Shown here piece by piece: positions 51,001-57,561 of a stretch of DNA of 64,000 bases. Both the position numbers and the translations under genes were made by a program. Every line of letters begins with the position of its first letter. Positions within the stretch are counted from its first letter, which is position 1. Where the stretch lies: positions 111,305-175,304 of the forward strand of contig NZ_MUYM01000043.1 of NCBI RefSeq assembly GCF_002150765.1, written 5' to 3'. The stretch comes from Lentzea kentuckyensis. Its GTDB lineage: Bacteria > Actinomycetota > Actinomycetes > Mycobacteriales > Pseudonocardiaceae. The notes beneath the pieces were generated by a model. The model was not told the origin of the DNA and made no database searches. It saw only the letters and a program-made list of their open reading frames with translations.

Positions 51001-52958
51001 CCTGGGTCGTGACGCCGGGCAGGCAGCTCACGGTCAAGCTCGAGTACCGGCCGGAGGTCACCGACCCCGCGCTGGCCGAGCGGCTGTTCGACGACTACCT
51101 GCGGGTGCTCGACGACCTCGCCACCGCGGACGGCCCGGTCGGGGCGATCCGCGGCACCGGACCTGAGCCGGAGCTCAACCCCGCCAACGACTTCGGCAAC
51201 CAGACCGTCGTCGACCTGTTCGACATCGCGGCCGACCGCAACCCGGACCGGATCGCGTTGGTCGCGCACGGCAAGTCGATGACGTTCGCGGAACTGCGCG
51301 ACCGCAGCCGTCATCTGGCGGGCGTGCTCACCGACCGGGGCATCGGCGTCGAGACGTCGGTCGCCATCGCGGTGCCGCGCTCGATGGACTGGGTCGTCGC
51401 ACTGTTCGGAATCCTGCGCTGCGGTGCGGCCTACGTGCCGCTGGAGCTGGACCACCCGGACGAGCGGATCGCCGCGATCATCGACGACGCCCGGCCGTCG
51501 TTGATCATCACGACCAGCTCGGTGGCGCCGCGGATCCAAGGCCCCGCATTCGAGCTCGACGGGCCGTGGCCGGACGCCGAGCCGGTGATCACGTTCGCCC
51601 CCGACGACCCGGACCGGCTCAAGCACGCGGCCTACACGATCTACACGTCCGGTTCGACCGGCAAGCCCAAGGGCGTGGTGACCGAGTACGCCGGCCTGAC
51701 CAACATGCTGGTCAACCACCAGCGGCGGATCTTCGAGCCGGTGCTGGCCGAGCACGGGCACCGGACGTTCCGGATCGCGCACACCGTGTCGTTCGCCTTC
51801 GACATGTCGTGGGAGGAGCTGCTCTGGCTCGCCGACGGCCACGAGGTGCACGTCTGCGACGAGGAACTGCGCCGAGACGCGACCGAACTGGTCGAGTACT
51901 GCCTTGAGCACCGGATCGACGTCATCAACGTGACGCCGACCTACGCGCAGCAACTGGTTGCCGAAGGCCTCCTGAACAACCCGGCTCACAAGCCGGCGCT
52001 GGTGTTGCTGGGCGGTGAGGCCGTGACGCCGACGCTGTGGCGGCAGCTGGCCGACACCCCCGGCACGATCGGCTACAACCTTTACGGCCCAACGGAGTAC
52101 ACGATCAACACGCTCGGCGTCGGCACGTTCGACTGCGTGGACCCGGTGGTCGGCGTGGCGATCGACAACACCGACGTGTACGTGCTCGACCCGTGGCTGC
52201 GGCACGTGCCGGACGGCGTCCCCGGCGAGCTTTACGTGTCGGGCGTGGGCATCGCGCGCGGATACCTCGGTCAGCCGGGGCAGTCCGCCGAACGGTTCGT
52301 GGCGTGCCCGTGGGTGCCGGGCGAGCGGATGTACCGGACGGGCGACCTGGTGATCAGGCGTCCCGACGGCAACCTGCTCTACCTCGGCCGCACGGACAAG
52401 CAGGTCAAGATCCGCGGTCACCGCGTGGAGCTGGGCGAGGTCGAGGCGAGGTTCGCCGCCCACGAAGGCGTCCGGTTCGTCGCCGCCGTCGCGCAGGCCG
52501 ACCCGCAGGTCGACGGCGCGTACCGGCTCGCGGCCTACCTCGTGCTGGAGCCGGGCGCGGACATCCCGTCGATCGCGGCGGAGGTCGGTGCCGGGATGCC
52601 GGACTACCTGCGGCCCTCGCACTACGCCGAGGTGGACGCGATCCCGTTGACGGTCAACGGAAAGGCCGACACGAGCGCCTTGCCCGACGCCCGGCCGCTC
52701 GGCACCCTGGTCCGGCAGGAGGTCCGCGAGCTCACCGAGACCGAGCTCGTGGTCAGGGAGATGTTCGCCGAGGCGCTCGACCTCGACGAGGACGAGGTGG
52801 GCATGACGAGCGGCTTCACCGACCTGGGCGGGCACTCGATGCTCGCGGTCCGGCTGATCGGCCTGCTGCGCCGCGAGTTCGGTCCCGTGGTCACGATCCG
52901 CGACCTGCTGTCCCTTTCCACCCCCGAAGCGATTGCGCGCCACGTTGACGAACACTGA
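42054..52958 (+). CDS. cchH: Coelichelin-type trimodular NRPS (A-T-E-C-A-T-E-C-A-T)
   Basis: A 3634-aa synthetase. Approximate domains: N-terminal linker 1-140; A1 143-640; T1 (GGDSI, S677); E1 718-1150 (HHVVIDGVSW, about 843); C1 1175-1600 (HHIIADG, about 1310); A2 1602-2095; T2 (S2146); E2 2200-2615 (HHLAVDAVSW, 2347); C2 2622-3035; A3 3050-3540; T3 (GGHSM, S3595). No thioesterase. Hand-derived adenylation codes: A1 DINYWGGIGK, A2 DFWNIGMVHK, A3 DMENLGLINK. By recall of coelichelin these fit formyl-hydroxyornithine, threonine and hydroxyornithine, with two D-residues set by the E domains. C2 has HLLLWDG, losing the second His of HHxxxDG. A repeat-like hairpin lies in the T2-E2 linker. ATG 42054 is close to GAAGG; ATG 42069 or 42078 are alternatives. 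Confidence 0.95.
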   Translation: MAESSMELMAERDVLLSTARIASIRRRAGEYPQRTIAVASAVALSRWANPDLQVDGLDLTPATLFGDLLVWADKGQRWDVAERPEGWAIPLPEGVDFVEAQRALDDLAEFPNRAIGTLTSQTVEERLADLARWNDNEFPRDRPSIVELFRSQARQRPDAVAINDGERAFTYGEALTRSNQLARHLVERGLRAEQVVGISLDRSAEMVISLLAVLQAGGAFVPLDPQWPASRRESVITDAQVVLLLGTGQEGEPPAVAVDLDSWDFSAYSGEPTDVTIQGAQLAYVMFTSGSTGRPKGAMIRHEAISERLLWQVDQILHFGHSDASLFKAPLSFDISINEIFLPLVCGGRTVVVRSGGERDPHHLLRTIDQHRVTFVYLVSSMLDVLLNIASEGELDSLRHVWCGGEVLTPELYDRFRTQLDIPMYHGYGPAEATIGVSHVIYRGEAERLSTSIGRANPNTDLYVLDDQLRPCPPGVGGELYIGGFLLGRGYVNAPGLTASRFVANPFAADGSRLYRTGDLARFAPDGSLDFLGRVDNQVKIRGMRLELEDVEVALAEHPQVRHTCVVVRKNSAGGNYLVGYVVPAVDSLTADAVKQWAAEHLVEYMVPAHIVVMAEFPLTANGKLDRRALPEPVAETGPVTAAANDDEAVICAAIASVLRVEQVGADQDFFELGGDSILAISLLSALRAEGVFVTATQIFLNRTPRALAAVASRDGASAVDHDDVPTGPVAGLPIVQWLGETTDAIDGFVQSVVLNTPPDLTADALTQILDAVVERHDMLRAKLVRGERWSFDIPSDGHALWDESNAPLDECVLAATEGLDPDAGIMLRAVWRSEARQLVIVIHHVVIDGVSWRILFDDLALAWQQVSSGSPVELRPVGTSFRRWTQLLEQASFEADRAYFERALPGEDQLLGRRELTDEDVVAGEQVRTVTVGSAATAALLGDVPALFHAKVNDVLLTGLAVALARWRRDNGQDQTFAHIELEGHGREGRFVPLDPDLSRTVGWFTTLFPVTVDPGSDDLASALKRVKEDLALVPSNGVSYGALKYLGRNEFGVGRPQVLFNYLGRFGGGTSGDWQLAENAGQLGEKRDPAMRLPRALEFNASAEPGADGELELVTVISWPSGVFTDADIAKIGSYFTEALEGLAALTVGGHSPSDFDLVPLTQADVDSLDNPALRDVLPLTPLQEGLYFHSVFDDDSAHRYVEQQLLTLSGSVDARRLEAAAVRVLELFPNLAARFVGLPDGRVVSVLESGVRPEFSTVDGQGMTAEELQAFAEQDRVAGFDLARGPLMRFTLIRTAPGRYVLVQTVHHIIADGWSVPPMLRALLAEYETPGSVHVRGGYADYVRWLVTGDALESDRVWAAELAGLAAPSLVAEGHTPSDQFADMVIDAPADLDESVRASGVSLSNAVHSAWGVTLGGILGSQDVVFGSTVSGRDADVPGIAEMVGLFINTIPVRVRWSDSATARELLASVRSHQTAVLPHQHVSLTRIGRQAPHGSAFDTIVVFDVATDATSLSGPFEITEIVNEGASHYPLTLVAERGNDGALRFNLIYDTTVVREAGAHTILRAFVDTLTSLLGGSSIPVPSLTSTRAAADVEPVTLADLFDAAAQRSPSSRAVTMCHLDGSSESLTYGMLADAKNRLARSLVNAGVGPRQRVAVAIGRSPQQVVALVGIVSAGGAYVPLDLAYPDERLEYVLADSAPQVVLVEREHRERFERLLSRAGVAARVLVYGDEVPGEAAVPSFDWQNPAYVIYTSGSTGKPKGVVVPHASVVTLLANTQPDMNFGPDDVWTQFHSYSFDFAVWELWGALVYGGELLVPDHGLTRSPVDFHALVRARGVTVLNQTPSAFYQFIEADRLSSPLPALRRVIFGGEALELSRVRGWVERYGTDRPELVNMYGITETTVHVTHRVLEDADFASGREVSPIGGPIPGLRTYLLDPSLRPVPPGQVGAIYVAGFQIALGYHNRPGLTASRFVADPFSGDGARMYNTGDLARRTLDGSLEFVGRADNQVQLKGFRIELGEVEAAIRSVAGVVDVAVTVADTADHLVAHVVGTPAADIAAVLGAKLPVHMVPQRVLALDALPLTVNGKLDRAVLEERARAEEAPVAAAADAPVLTSLVSIFAEALPGTDVDADSDFFVSGGDSIIAISVVNRARALGLSIAPRDLFLHKTPRALAAHAGPSRALQVNESSPRALQQQQEDGPIVPTPIVLRQRELGGDLKLFAQARQVECGSLAEAQRAADAVVRAHAALRMRLRVEHGVWSFGIDPDWQAPWGDRVPTPIVSSGSDNSDDPQVAAGVVPVLVATTDDPQAAANEAAHRLDPEAGVMAAFTWLESTRTLVVVVHHLAVDAVSWLILLDDIAAAMRGEDLAPATTPFSAYTSALTIQAQSDTDLRRWIDVLDSPVLTHHIGDQREITVNLSADITDRVVHAAPVALGVGLTELLCGALRTALTEIQSTPTDLVIELERHGRVPVEDHHDYTRTVGWFTSIAPVRLSPHTDPVQAARELTQRQPDEQQHVGFGRLRYLNPQTAPVLAALPRPQVLFNYLGRGSEAQAITIDAGEQPSPYAVEVNSWVDTSTGSLRATFALTEDVSDEIAARWLLALERIADASVNARRTAPVSPLQRGLYFQAELSAAGHYVAQSYFTFDRRLDTAALTKALQHVIARHPVVGAGFEDEDGSPVQVLGIHNDIKVRTVDVLNQDAVEALRVEDRGTGFDLGAPPLVRLTVLRLPDGRDALLFSYHLLLWDGWSREIVLRDLFDAYQAFLRNEPVDSSPATPSFESYTRALRAKDAQAAERFWAGYLADLPGPTLLGDGSTSDTLPTKIVKILSTEDSARIKEAARRHGVTLNSVVTGALGLLLGSETGRGDATFGVTVSGREEEGTDGIVGVLLNTVPMRITARPDDTAATFLANVQASRVDAMEHEHVGLGEIQRASGHDQLFDNLFVLQNFLGDSTFDEFNAANGIIDHESEDSTHYPFTWVVTPGRQLTVKLEYRPEVTDPALAERLFDDYLRVLDDLATADGPVGAIRGTGPEPELNPANDFGNQTVVDLFDIAADRNPDRIALVAHGKSMTFAELRDRSRHLAGVLTDRGIGVETSVAIAVPRSMDWVVALFGILRCGAAYVPLELDHPDERIAAIIDDARPSLIITTSSVAPRIQGPAFELDGPWPDAEPVITFAPDDPDRLKHAAYTIYTSGSTGKPKGVVTEYAGLTNMLVNHQRRIFEPVLAEHGHRTFRIAHTVSFAFDMSWEELLWLADGHEVHVCDEELRRDATELVEYCLEHRIDVINVTPTYAQQLVAEGLLNNPAHKPALVLLGGEAVTPTLWRQLADTPGTIGYNLYGPTEYTINTLGVGTFDCVDPVVGVAIDNTDVYVLDPWLRHVPDGVPGELYVSGVGIARGYLGQPGQSAERFVACPWVPGERMYRTGDLVIRRPDGNLLYLGRTDKQVKIRGHRVELGEVEARFAAHEGVRFVAAVAQADPQVDGAYRLAAYLVLEPGADIPSIAAEVGAGMPDYLRPSHYAEVDAIPLTVNGKADTSALPDARPLGTLVRQEVRELTETELVVREMFAEALDLDEDEVGMTSGFTDLGGHSMLAVRLIGLLRREFGPVVTIRDLLSLSTPEAIARHVDEH
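48590..48641. repeat. Palindromic repeat inside the NRPS T2-E2 linker
   Basis: Outer 10-bp arms GCACGCGGGG/CCCCGCGTGC are perfect; the inner arms pair imperfectly. It encodes a low-complexity stretch (AGPSRALQVNESSPRAL) between domains and resembles the extragenic repeat at 19626-19679. Confidence 0.6.
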
Positions 52959-54636
52959 AGTCCGCTCCGGCCGGGAGATCCTGCGGGTCGCGTTGCGCCG
53001 CAACGTCGGCGCCATGACCTCCGGCACCCTGCTGATGGGCTCGTACCAGGCCGCCGAGACCGCGGTACCGATCCTGCTGGGCGTGATCGTCGAGTTCGCG
53101 TTGCGCGGCGGTCAGCTCAGCTCACTGGGCCTGGCGCTGCTGGCGCTCGGGCTCGTGATGGCCACGGTGTCGTACTCGTGGCGGTTCGGCATGCGCATCC
53201 TGCAGAAGGCGAACACCACGGAAGCGCACCGGTGGCGGGTCGCGGTCGCGGACCACGGCCTGCAGCCGGTGGCGCGGGACGTCGACCTGAAGTCCGGCGA
53301 GGTGCTCACCATCGCCACCGAGGACGCCGACCAGACCGCGGACATCATCGAGGTGGTGCCGCTGCTGATCAGCTCCCTGGTGTCGGTGGTGATCACCGGC
53401 GTGGTGCTGGCGGTGATCAGCGTGCCGCTGGGTGTGCTGGTGTTCGTCGGTACCGCGGCGATCCTCAGCGTGCTGAGCGTGATGTCACGACGCATCGGCG
53501 CGAACACCCAGATGCAGCAGGCGAAGGTCGCGCGGGCCGGCGCGAAGGTGTCCGACCTGATCGCGGGGTTGCGGCCACTGCACGGGTTCGGCGGCAGCTA
53601 CGCGGCGTTCCAGGCGTACCGGCGGGTGAGCACCGAGGCCAAGAAGCAGTCGATCGTGGTGGCACGGGTCAACGGCGTCTACGCCGGTCTGGCGTTGGCG
53701 CTGAACTCGTTGCTGGCCGCGGCGGTGACGTTGTGGGCGGGCCTGCTGACGTTCCGGGGCGAGATCTCGGTCGGTCAGCTGGTGATGGCCGTGGGCCTGG
53801 CCCAGTTCCTGATCGAGCCGCTGAAGATGTTCTCGGAGATGCCGAAGTACGTCATGATCGCGCGCGCCTCCGCCGAACGGATGGCGTTGATCCTCGCGGC
53901 GCCGCCCCGGATGACCCCCGGGGTCGAGGAGCCAGGACCGTCGAGCGGTCTCGAGGTCAGGTCCGTCACGCACGGAACGTTGCGGGACTTGACGTTCTCG
54001 GTGCGGCCCGGCGAGTTCGTGGCGATCGCGGCCTACCAGCCCCAGGCGGCGGCCGAGCTGACCTCGCTGCTCTCCGTCGACGTGCCGCCGTCCGCCTACT
54101 CGGGTGTGGTCCGGGTGGGCAAGCGGGAGATCGCATCACTCTCGATCGAGAGCGTGCGGACCTGCCTGCTGGTGAACCCGTCGCACCACGAGGTGTTCGC
54201 GGGAACGTTGCGCGACAACGTCGATCCGTCCGGTTCGAGTGCGTTGGTGGAAGAAGCCGTGGCCGCCGCGATGCTGACGGACGTCGTGGCGTTGCACTCC
54301 GACGGCCTCGACTACGCCGTGCGCGACCGCGGCGCGAACCTCTCCGGCGGGCAACGCCAGCGCCTGTCCCTGGCCCGCGCCCTGGCCGCCGACCCGGACA
54401 TCCTGGTGCTGCACGACCCGACCACGGCCGTCGACGCGGTGACCGAACAGCTCATCGCCCGCAACGTCACCGCGTTGCGCCGCGGCCGCACCACGATCGT
54501 GATCACCAGCAGCCCGGCGCTGCTCGACGTGGCGGACCGCGTGATCGTGCTGGCCGACGGCACGGTGACCGGTGAGGGCACGCACCGCGAACTGCTCGGC
54601 CGTGACTCCTCGTACCAGTTGGCGGTGGCGCGATGA
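52933..54636 (+). CDS. cchI: Half-ABC exporter with degenerate Walker A (CchI-type)
   Basis: A 567-aa fused TMD-NBD. The signature LSGGQRQR is intact, but Walker A is destroyed ('AIAAYQPQAAAELTSLL', no GxxGxGKS/T) and Walker B reads 'ILVLHDPTTAVD' (His-Asp instead of Asp-Glu). Together with CchG this gives one competent and one dead ATP site. TTG starts (52933 or 52945) overlap the NRPS end; an ATG at 53014 would cut the elbow helix. The final ATGA overlaps cchJ. Confidence 0.88.
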   Translation: MRATLTNTEVRSGREILRVALRRNVGAMTSGTLLMGSYQAAETAVPILLGVIVEFALRGGQLSSLGLALLALGLVMATVSYSWRFGMRILQKANTTEAHRWRVAVADHGLQPVARDVDLKSGEVLTIATEDADQTADIIEVVPLLISSLVSVVITGVVLAVISVPLGVLVFVGTAAILSVLSVMSRRIGANTQMQQAKVARAGAKVSDLIAGLRPLHGFGGSYAAFQAYRRVSTEAKKQSIVVARVNGVYAGLALALNSLLAAAVTLWAGLLTFRGEISVGQLVMAVGLAQFLIEPLKMFSEMPKYVMIARASAERMALILAAPPRMTPGVEEPGPSSGLEVRSVTHGTLRDLTFSVRPGEFVAIAAYQPQAAAELTSLLSVDVPPSAYSGVVRVGKREIASLSIESVRTCLLVNPSHHEVFAGTLRDNVDPSGSSALVEEAVAAAMLTDVVALHSDGLDYAVRDRGANLSGGQRQRLSLARALAADPDILVLHDPTTAVDAVTEQLIARNVTALRRGRTTIVITSSPALLDVADRVIVLADGTVTGEGTHRELLGRDSSYQLAVAR

Positions 54637-55589
54637 CGTTGTTCCAGTGGCATGGTGGTCCGGCGACCCTGCGGTTCGAGAGCGTGCTGGAGCCTGTCGA
54701 GCTGCACCGCCGGGGCGACGTCTGGGTCGCCGAGGTCGACCTGCCCGCCCGGCTTCGCGTGACCTATCACTTCCTCTGTGACGGCGAGGAGCACGCCGAT
54801 CCGCTCAACCCCGAAGGGGCGGGGCCGAACAGGTCGATCTTCTCGACCCCGGACCTGGAGCCGCAGCCGCACTGGCCGGTCGTCGGGCCGGACGAGGTGC
54901 TGGACCTGCCGTCGTCGCGCATCCGCTGGAACGGTTCTCTCGGACGTAAAACCGTTCGCGTGCACCAAGGCGGCGAGCCGGTGGTGCTGCTGCTCGACGG
55001 CGACGACTGGATGTACTCGCACCCCGCTGTGGCCGCGTTCGAATCGGCCGTGAAGAACGGCGAGATGCCGCCGACCACGCTGGTTTTCCTGCCCACGCCT
55101 CGTGATCGCGATGCCGAGTACAGCAGTCCCGCGTTGTGGCAGGCGATCCAGGACGAGCTGTTGCCGTTGCTGGCCGAGAACGGTGTGACCGTGGACCTCT
55201 CGCGGTTCGTCGTCGCCGGGCAGAGTCTGGGCGGGCTGAGCGCGTTCCAGGCCGCGCTGGACTTCCCGTCGCTGGTCTCGAAGGTGGCCTGCCAGTCGGG
55301 GTCGTTCTGGTACGCCCGCGACCTGCCGGGCCACGGGATCGCGCTCGACGGCCCGGCCGGTGGTGACACCGCCGCACGCCTGCCCGGCCTCGACCTGTCG
55401 GGCCTGCGGGTGGCGTTCGACGTCGGTGAGCACGAACCGGCGATGCACAGGCATTGTGCGGCCGTGGAAGAGCTGACCGCGGCGGCGGGGGCGACGGTGC
55501 GGGTCAACCGGTCACCGGCCGGGCACGACCGCGTCGGGTGGCGGCACGCGCTGGTCCGCGACGTCGCCTGGTTGCTGAGCGATCTCTGA
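54633..55589 (+). CDS. cchJ: Siderophore esterase-like protein (CchJ/Fes-type)
   Basis: A 318-aa enterochelin-esterase-family protein. An N-terminal early-set domain (about 1-90) precedes an alpha/beta-hydrolase with GQSLGG (S198) and a terminal 'SPAGHDRVGWRHAL' His. In the coelichelin cluster the homologue CchJ is proposed to act on the peptide (release or hydrolysis), which fits the absence of a TE domain. It overlaps cchI by 4 nt and ends the locus. Confidence 0.9.
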   Translation: MTLFQWHGGPATLRFESVLEPVELHRRGDVWVAEVDLPARLRVTYHFLCDGEEHADPLNPEGAGPNRSIFSTPDLEPQPHWPVVGPDEVLDLPSSRIRWNGSLGRKTVRVHQGGEPVVLLLDGDDWMYSHPAVAAFESAVKNGEMPPTTLVFLPTPRDRDAEYSSPALWQAIQDELLPLLAENGVTVDLSRFVVAGQSLGGLSAFQAALDFPSLVSKVACQSGSFWYARDLPGHGIALDGPAGGDTAARLPGLDLSGLRVAFDVGEHEPAMHRHCAAVEELTAAAGATVRVNRSPAGHDRVGWRHALVRDVAWLLSDL

Positions 55590-55611
55590 CCGGATCCGGC
55601 ACGCTGTCCCC

Positions 55612-55998
55612 ATGGGCGAGCCTGCGGTGATCTCGGTGATGCTGATCGTCCCGGACGCCGACGCGGCCGTCAGCTGGTACCGGACCGCACTCGGCGCCAC
55701 GGAGCTGTGGAACCTCGGCGGCGTCGCCGGCCTGTCGATCGGCGGCGCGGCCTTCTTCGTCCACGAGGTCACCCCGTCGAACCCCGCGGAGAGCAGTCCG
55801 AGCGGGGTCACGAGCGTCCGCGTCGAGCTGTTCTGCGACGATCCCGACGGGTTCGTGGGACGCGCTCTCGCTGCCGGAGCTGTCCGCGGCTCGGCCGTTG
55901 TGGAGCACCAGATGCCGTGGGGCACGCACCGGCAGGGCGGCTTCACGGATCCGTTCGGCCACAAGTGGTCCGTGGGCGACAGATCACCCCTGCGCTGA
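55612..55998 (+). CDS. VOC/glyoxalase-fold protein
   Basis: A 128-aa vicinal-oxygen-chelate protein of the PhnB-like type: 'VISVMLIVPDADAAVSWYRT' start and 'WGTHRQGGFTDPFGHKWSVG' end, with Glu/His as possible metal ligands. The reaction is unknown. It overlaps the convergent YCII gene by 15 bp. Confidence 0.88.
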   Translation: MGEPAVISVMLIVPDADAAVSWYRTALGATELWNLGGVAGLSIGGAAFFVHEVTPSNPAESSPSGVTSVRVELFCDDPDGFVGRALAAGAVRGSAVVEHQMPWGTHRQGGFTDPFGHKWSVGDRSPLR

Positions 55999-56316
55999 CT
56001 GCAACGGCCACACCTCCACCACTCCGTGAGCAACCGCGCACGGAGTGTTCGCAACCATCTCGACGGCCTCTTCCAAGGACTCGGCCTCGATGAGCGCGAA
56101 TCCCGCGATCGGCAGGGTGGATCGCATGAACGGGCCTTCCTCCACCTTCGTCCCGGCGTTCTCCGGGTTGCGCACCTGCACGGGCGACCCGGCGATGCCC
56201 ATCTGCACCCCGGCCGCGCGCAGACGCTCGTCGTGGGCGTGCGCCGCGTCGCGAACAGCCTGGTCCGTGCGGTCGTAGCCCGCGCGTTCGCCGTAGCCGA
56301 TCGTCACGAACCTCAT
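55984..56316 (-). CDS. YCII-related domain protein
   Basis: A 110-aa YCII/DGPF-like protein ('PFMRSTLPIAGFALIEAESL EEAVEMV' split here around residue 85; conserved Asp/His region 'DAAHAHDERL'). Such proteins are small dimeric enzymes or ligand-binders of unclear function, sometimes next to ECF sigma factors, but none is adjacent. The ATG at 56316 has GGAGG 7 nt upstream. Confidence 0.85.
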   Translation of the reverse strand: MRFVTIGYGERAGYDRTDQAVRDAAHAHDERLRAAGVQMGIAGSPVQVRNPENAGTKVEEGPFMRSTLPIAGFALIEAESLEEAVEMVANTPCAVAHGVVEVWPLQSAQG

Positions 56317-56486
56317 CACTGAACCTCCTCGATTCGAACTCTTCAGCCATACCGACTCGGGCGGCGCCGCGAACTCATCGGCCCGTTCATCGACTGTTCA
56401 TCTCACGGTTGCGACCACCCACCTCGTAACGGCGTCGAAGTGACGAAGGATCTCTTCTCCGACAGGGCATCCGGCAGAGGTGGACA

Positions 56487-57560
56487 GTGAAGAGAACGCT
56501 CGGCATCGGTCTTGCGATCGTGCTGCTGGTGGGTGTCGTCACGGCGATCGTCCTGGGGCAGGGCGGCGGCGAGCAGACGCAGCTCCAGACGGTGCGCGGC
56601 GTGATCGGCTCGGAGAAGCTCGCCTTCTTCGCCGACCAGCGGGTCAAGGACGTCTTCGCGAAGCACGGACTGAAGGTCGAGGTGGATCCGGCCGGGTCGC
56701 GGCAGATCGCGACGACCACGGAGCTCGACAGGTACGACTTCGCGTTCCCGTCGAGCGCGCCCGCCGCCGAGAAGATCCAGCGCGACCGCAAGGCGGCGCG
56801 GACGTACGCGCCGTTCTCGTCGCCGATGGTGATCGCCACGTTCGACCCGATCGCCGACCTGCTCACCAAGGCCGGGGTGGTCAAGGCGGGGCCGGGCTAC
56901 CAGACGTTCGACGTGCAGGCCTACCTCGATCTCGCGGCCAAGGGCACGCGGTGGGACCAGTTGCCGGGCAACGGTTCCTATGCGGCGCGCAAGAACCTGC
57001 TGGTCACCACGACGGATCCGCGTGATTCGAATTCGGCGGCGATGTATCTCGCGATCACGTCGTTCGTGGCGAACGGCGGAGTCGTGAGCACGCCCGACGC
57101 CGAGGCCAAGGTGCTGCCGGCGGTGTCGAAGCTGTTCCTGGACCAGGGTTACACGCAGAGCAGCAGCGAGGGGCCGTTCGAGGACTACCTGTCCGCGGGG
57201 ATGGGCAAGACGCCGCTGGTGCTGGCGTACGAGGCGCAGTTCGTCGATCGGGTGGTGCGCGGCGACTCGACGATCCGGCCGGACATGAAGCTGCTGTACC
57301 CGGCGCCGACCGTGCTGTCCAAGCACACGCTGGTGCCGTTGCGCGAGCCCGGCGACCGGGTCGGGCAGTTGCTGTCGAGCGACGCCGAACTGGGGAGGCT
57401 CGCGGCGACGTTCGGGTTCCGGACCGCCGATCCCAAGCACTTCAACGACATCGTCAAGGAGAAGAACCTGACCGTGCCGCAGACGATCGTGGACGTCGTC
57501 GAACCGCCCGCGCACGAGACGCTGGAGCGGATGCTCGAAGCGATCGCGAAGCAGTACTGA
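56487..57560 (+). CDS. Membrane-anchored type-II binding-protein-like protein
   Basis: A 357-aa extracytoplasmic protein held by one N-terminal helix ('LGIGLAIVLLVGVVTAIVLG'). The rest looks like a two-lobe periplasmic-binding fold ('VRGVIGSEKLAFFADQRVKD', 'YDFAFPSSAPAAEKI', 'TPLVLAYEAQFVDRVV') of the ModA/extracellular solute-binding type. The ligand is unknown and no transporter subunits are near. It is one nucleotide from the telA start, so it opens the TelA operon. The GTG has GAGG 7 nt upstream. Confidence 0.82.
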   Translation: MKRTLGIGLAIVLLVGVVTAIVLGQGGGEQTQLQTVRGVIGSEKLAFFADQRVKDVFAKHGLKVEVDPAGSRQIATTTELDRYDFAFPSSAPAAEKIQRDRKAARTYAPFSSPMVIATFDPIADLLTKAGVVKAGPGYQTFDVQAYLDLAAKGTRWDQLPGNGSYAARKNLLVTTTDPRDSNSAAMYLAITSFVANGGVVSTPDAEAKVLPAVSKLFLDQGYTQSSSEGPFEDYLSAGMGKTPLVLAYEAQFVDRVVRGDSTIRPDMKLLYPAPTVLSKHTLVPLREPGDRVGQLLSSDAELGRLAATFGFRTADPKHFNDIVKEKNLTVPQTIVDVVEPPAHETLERMLEAIAKQY

Positions 57561-57561
57561 C

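Noticed and set aside
48909..53027. A 1372-codon minus-strand frame antisense to the NRPS
   Set aside because: Low-complexity Arg/Val/Asp composition, no ribosome site or known domain; the sense strand carries A, T, E and C domain motifs throughout.
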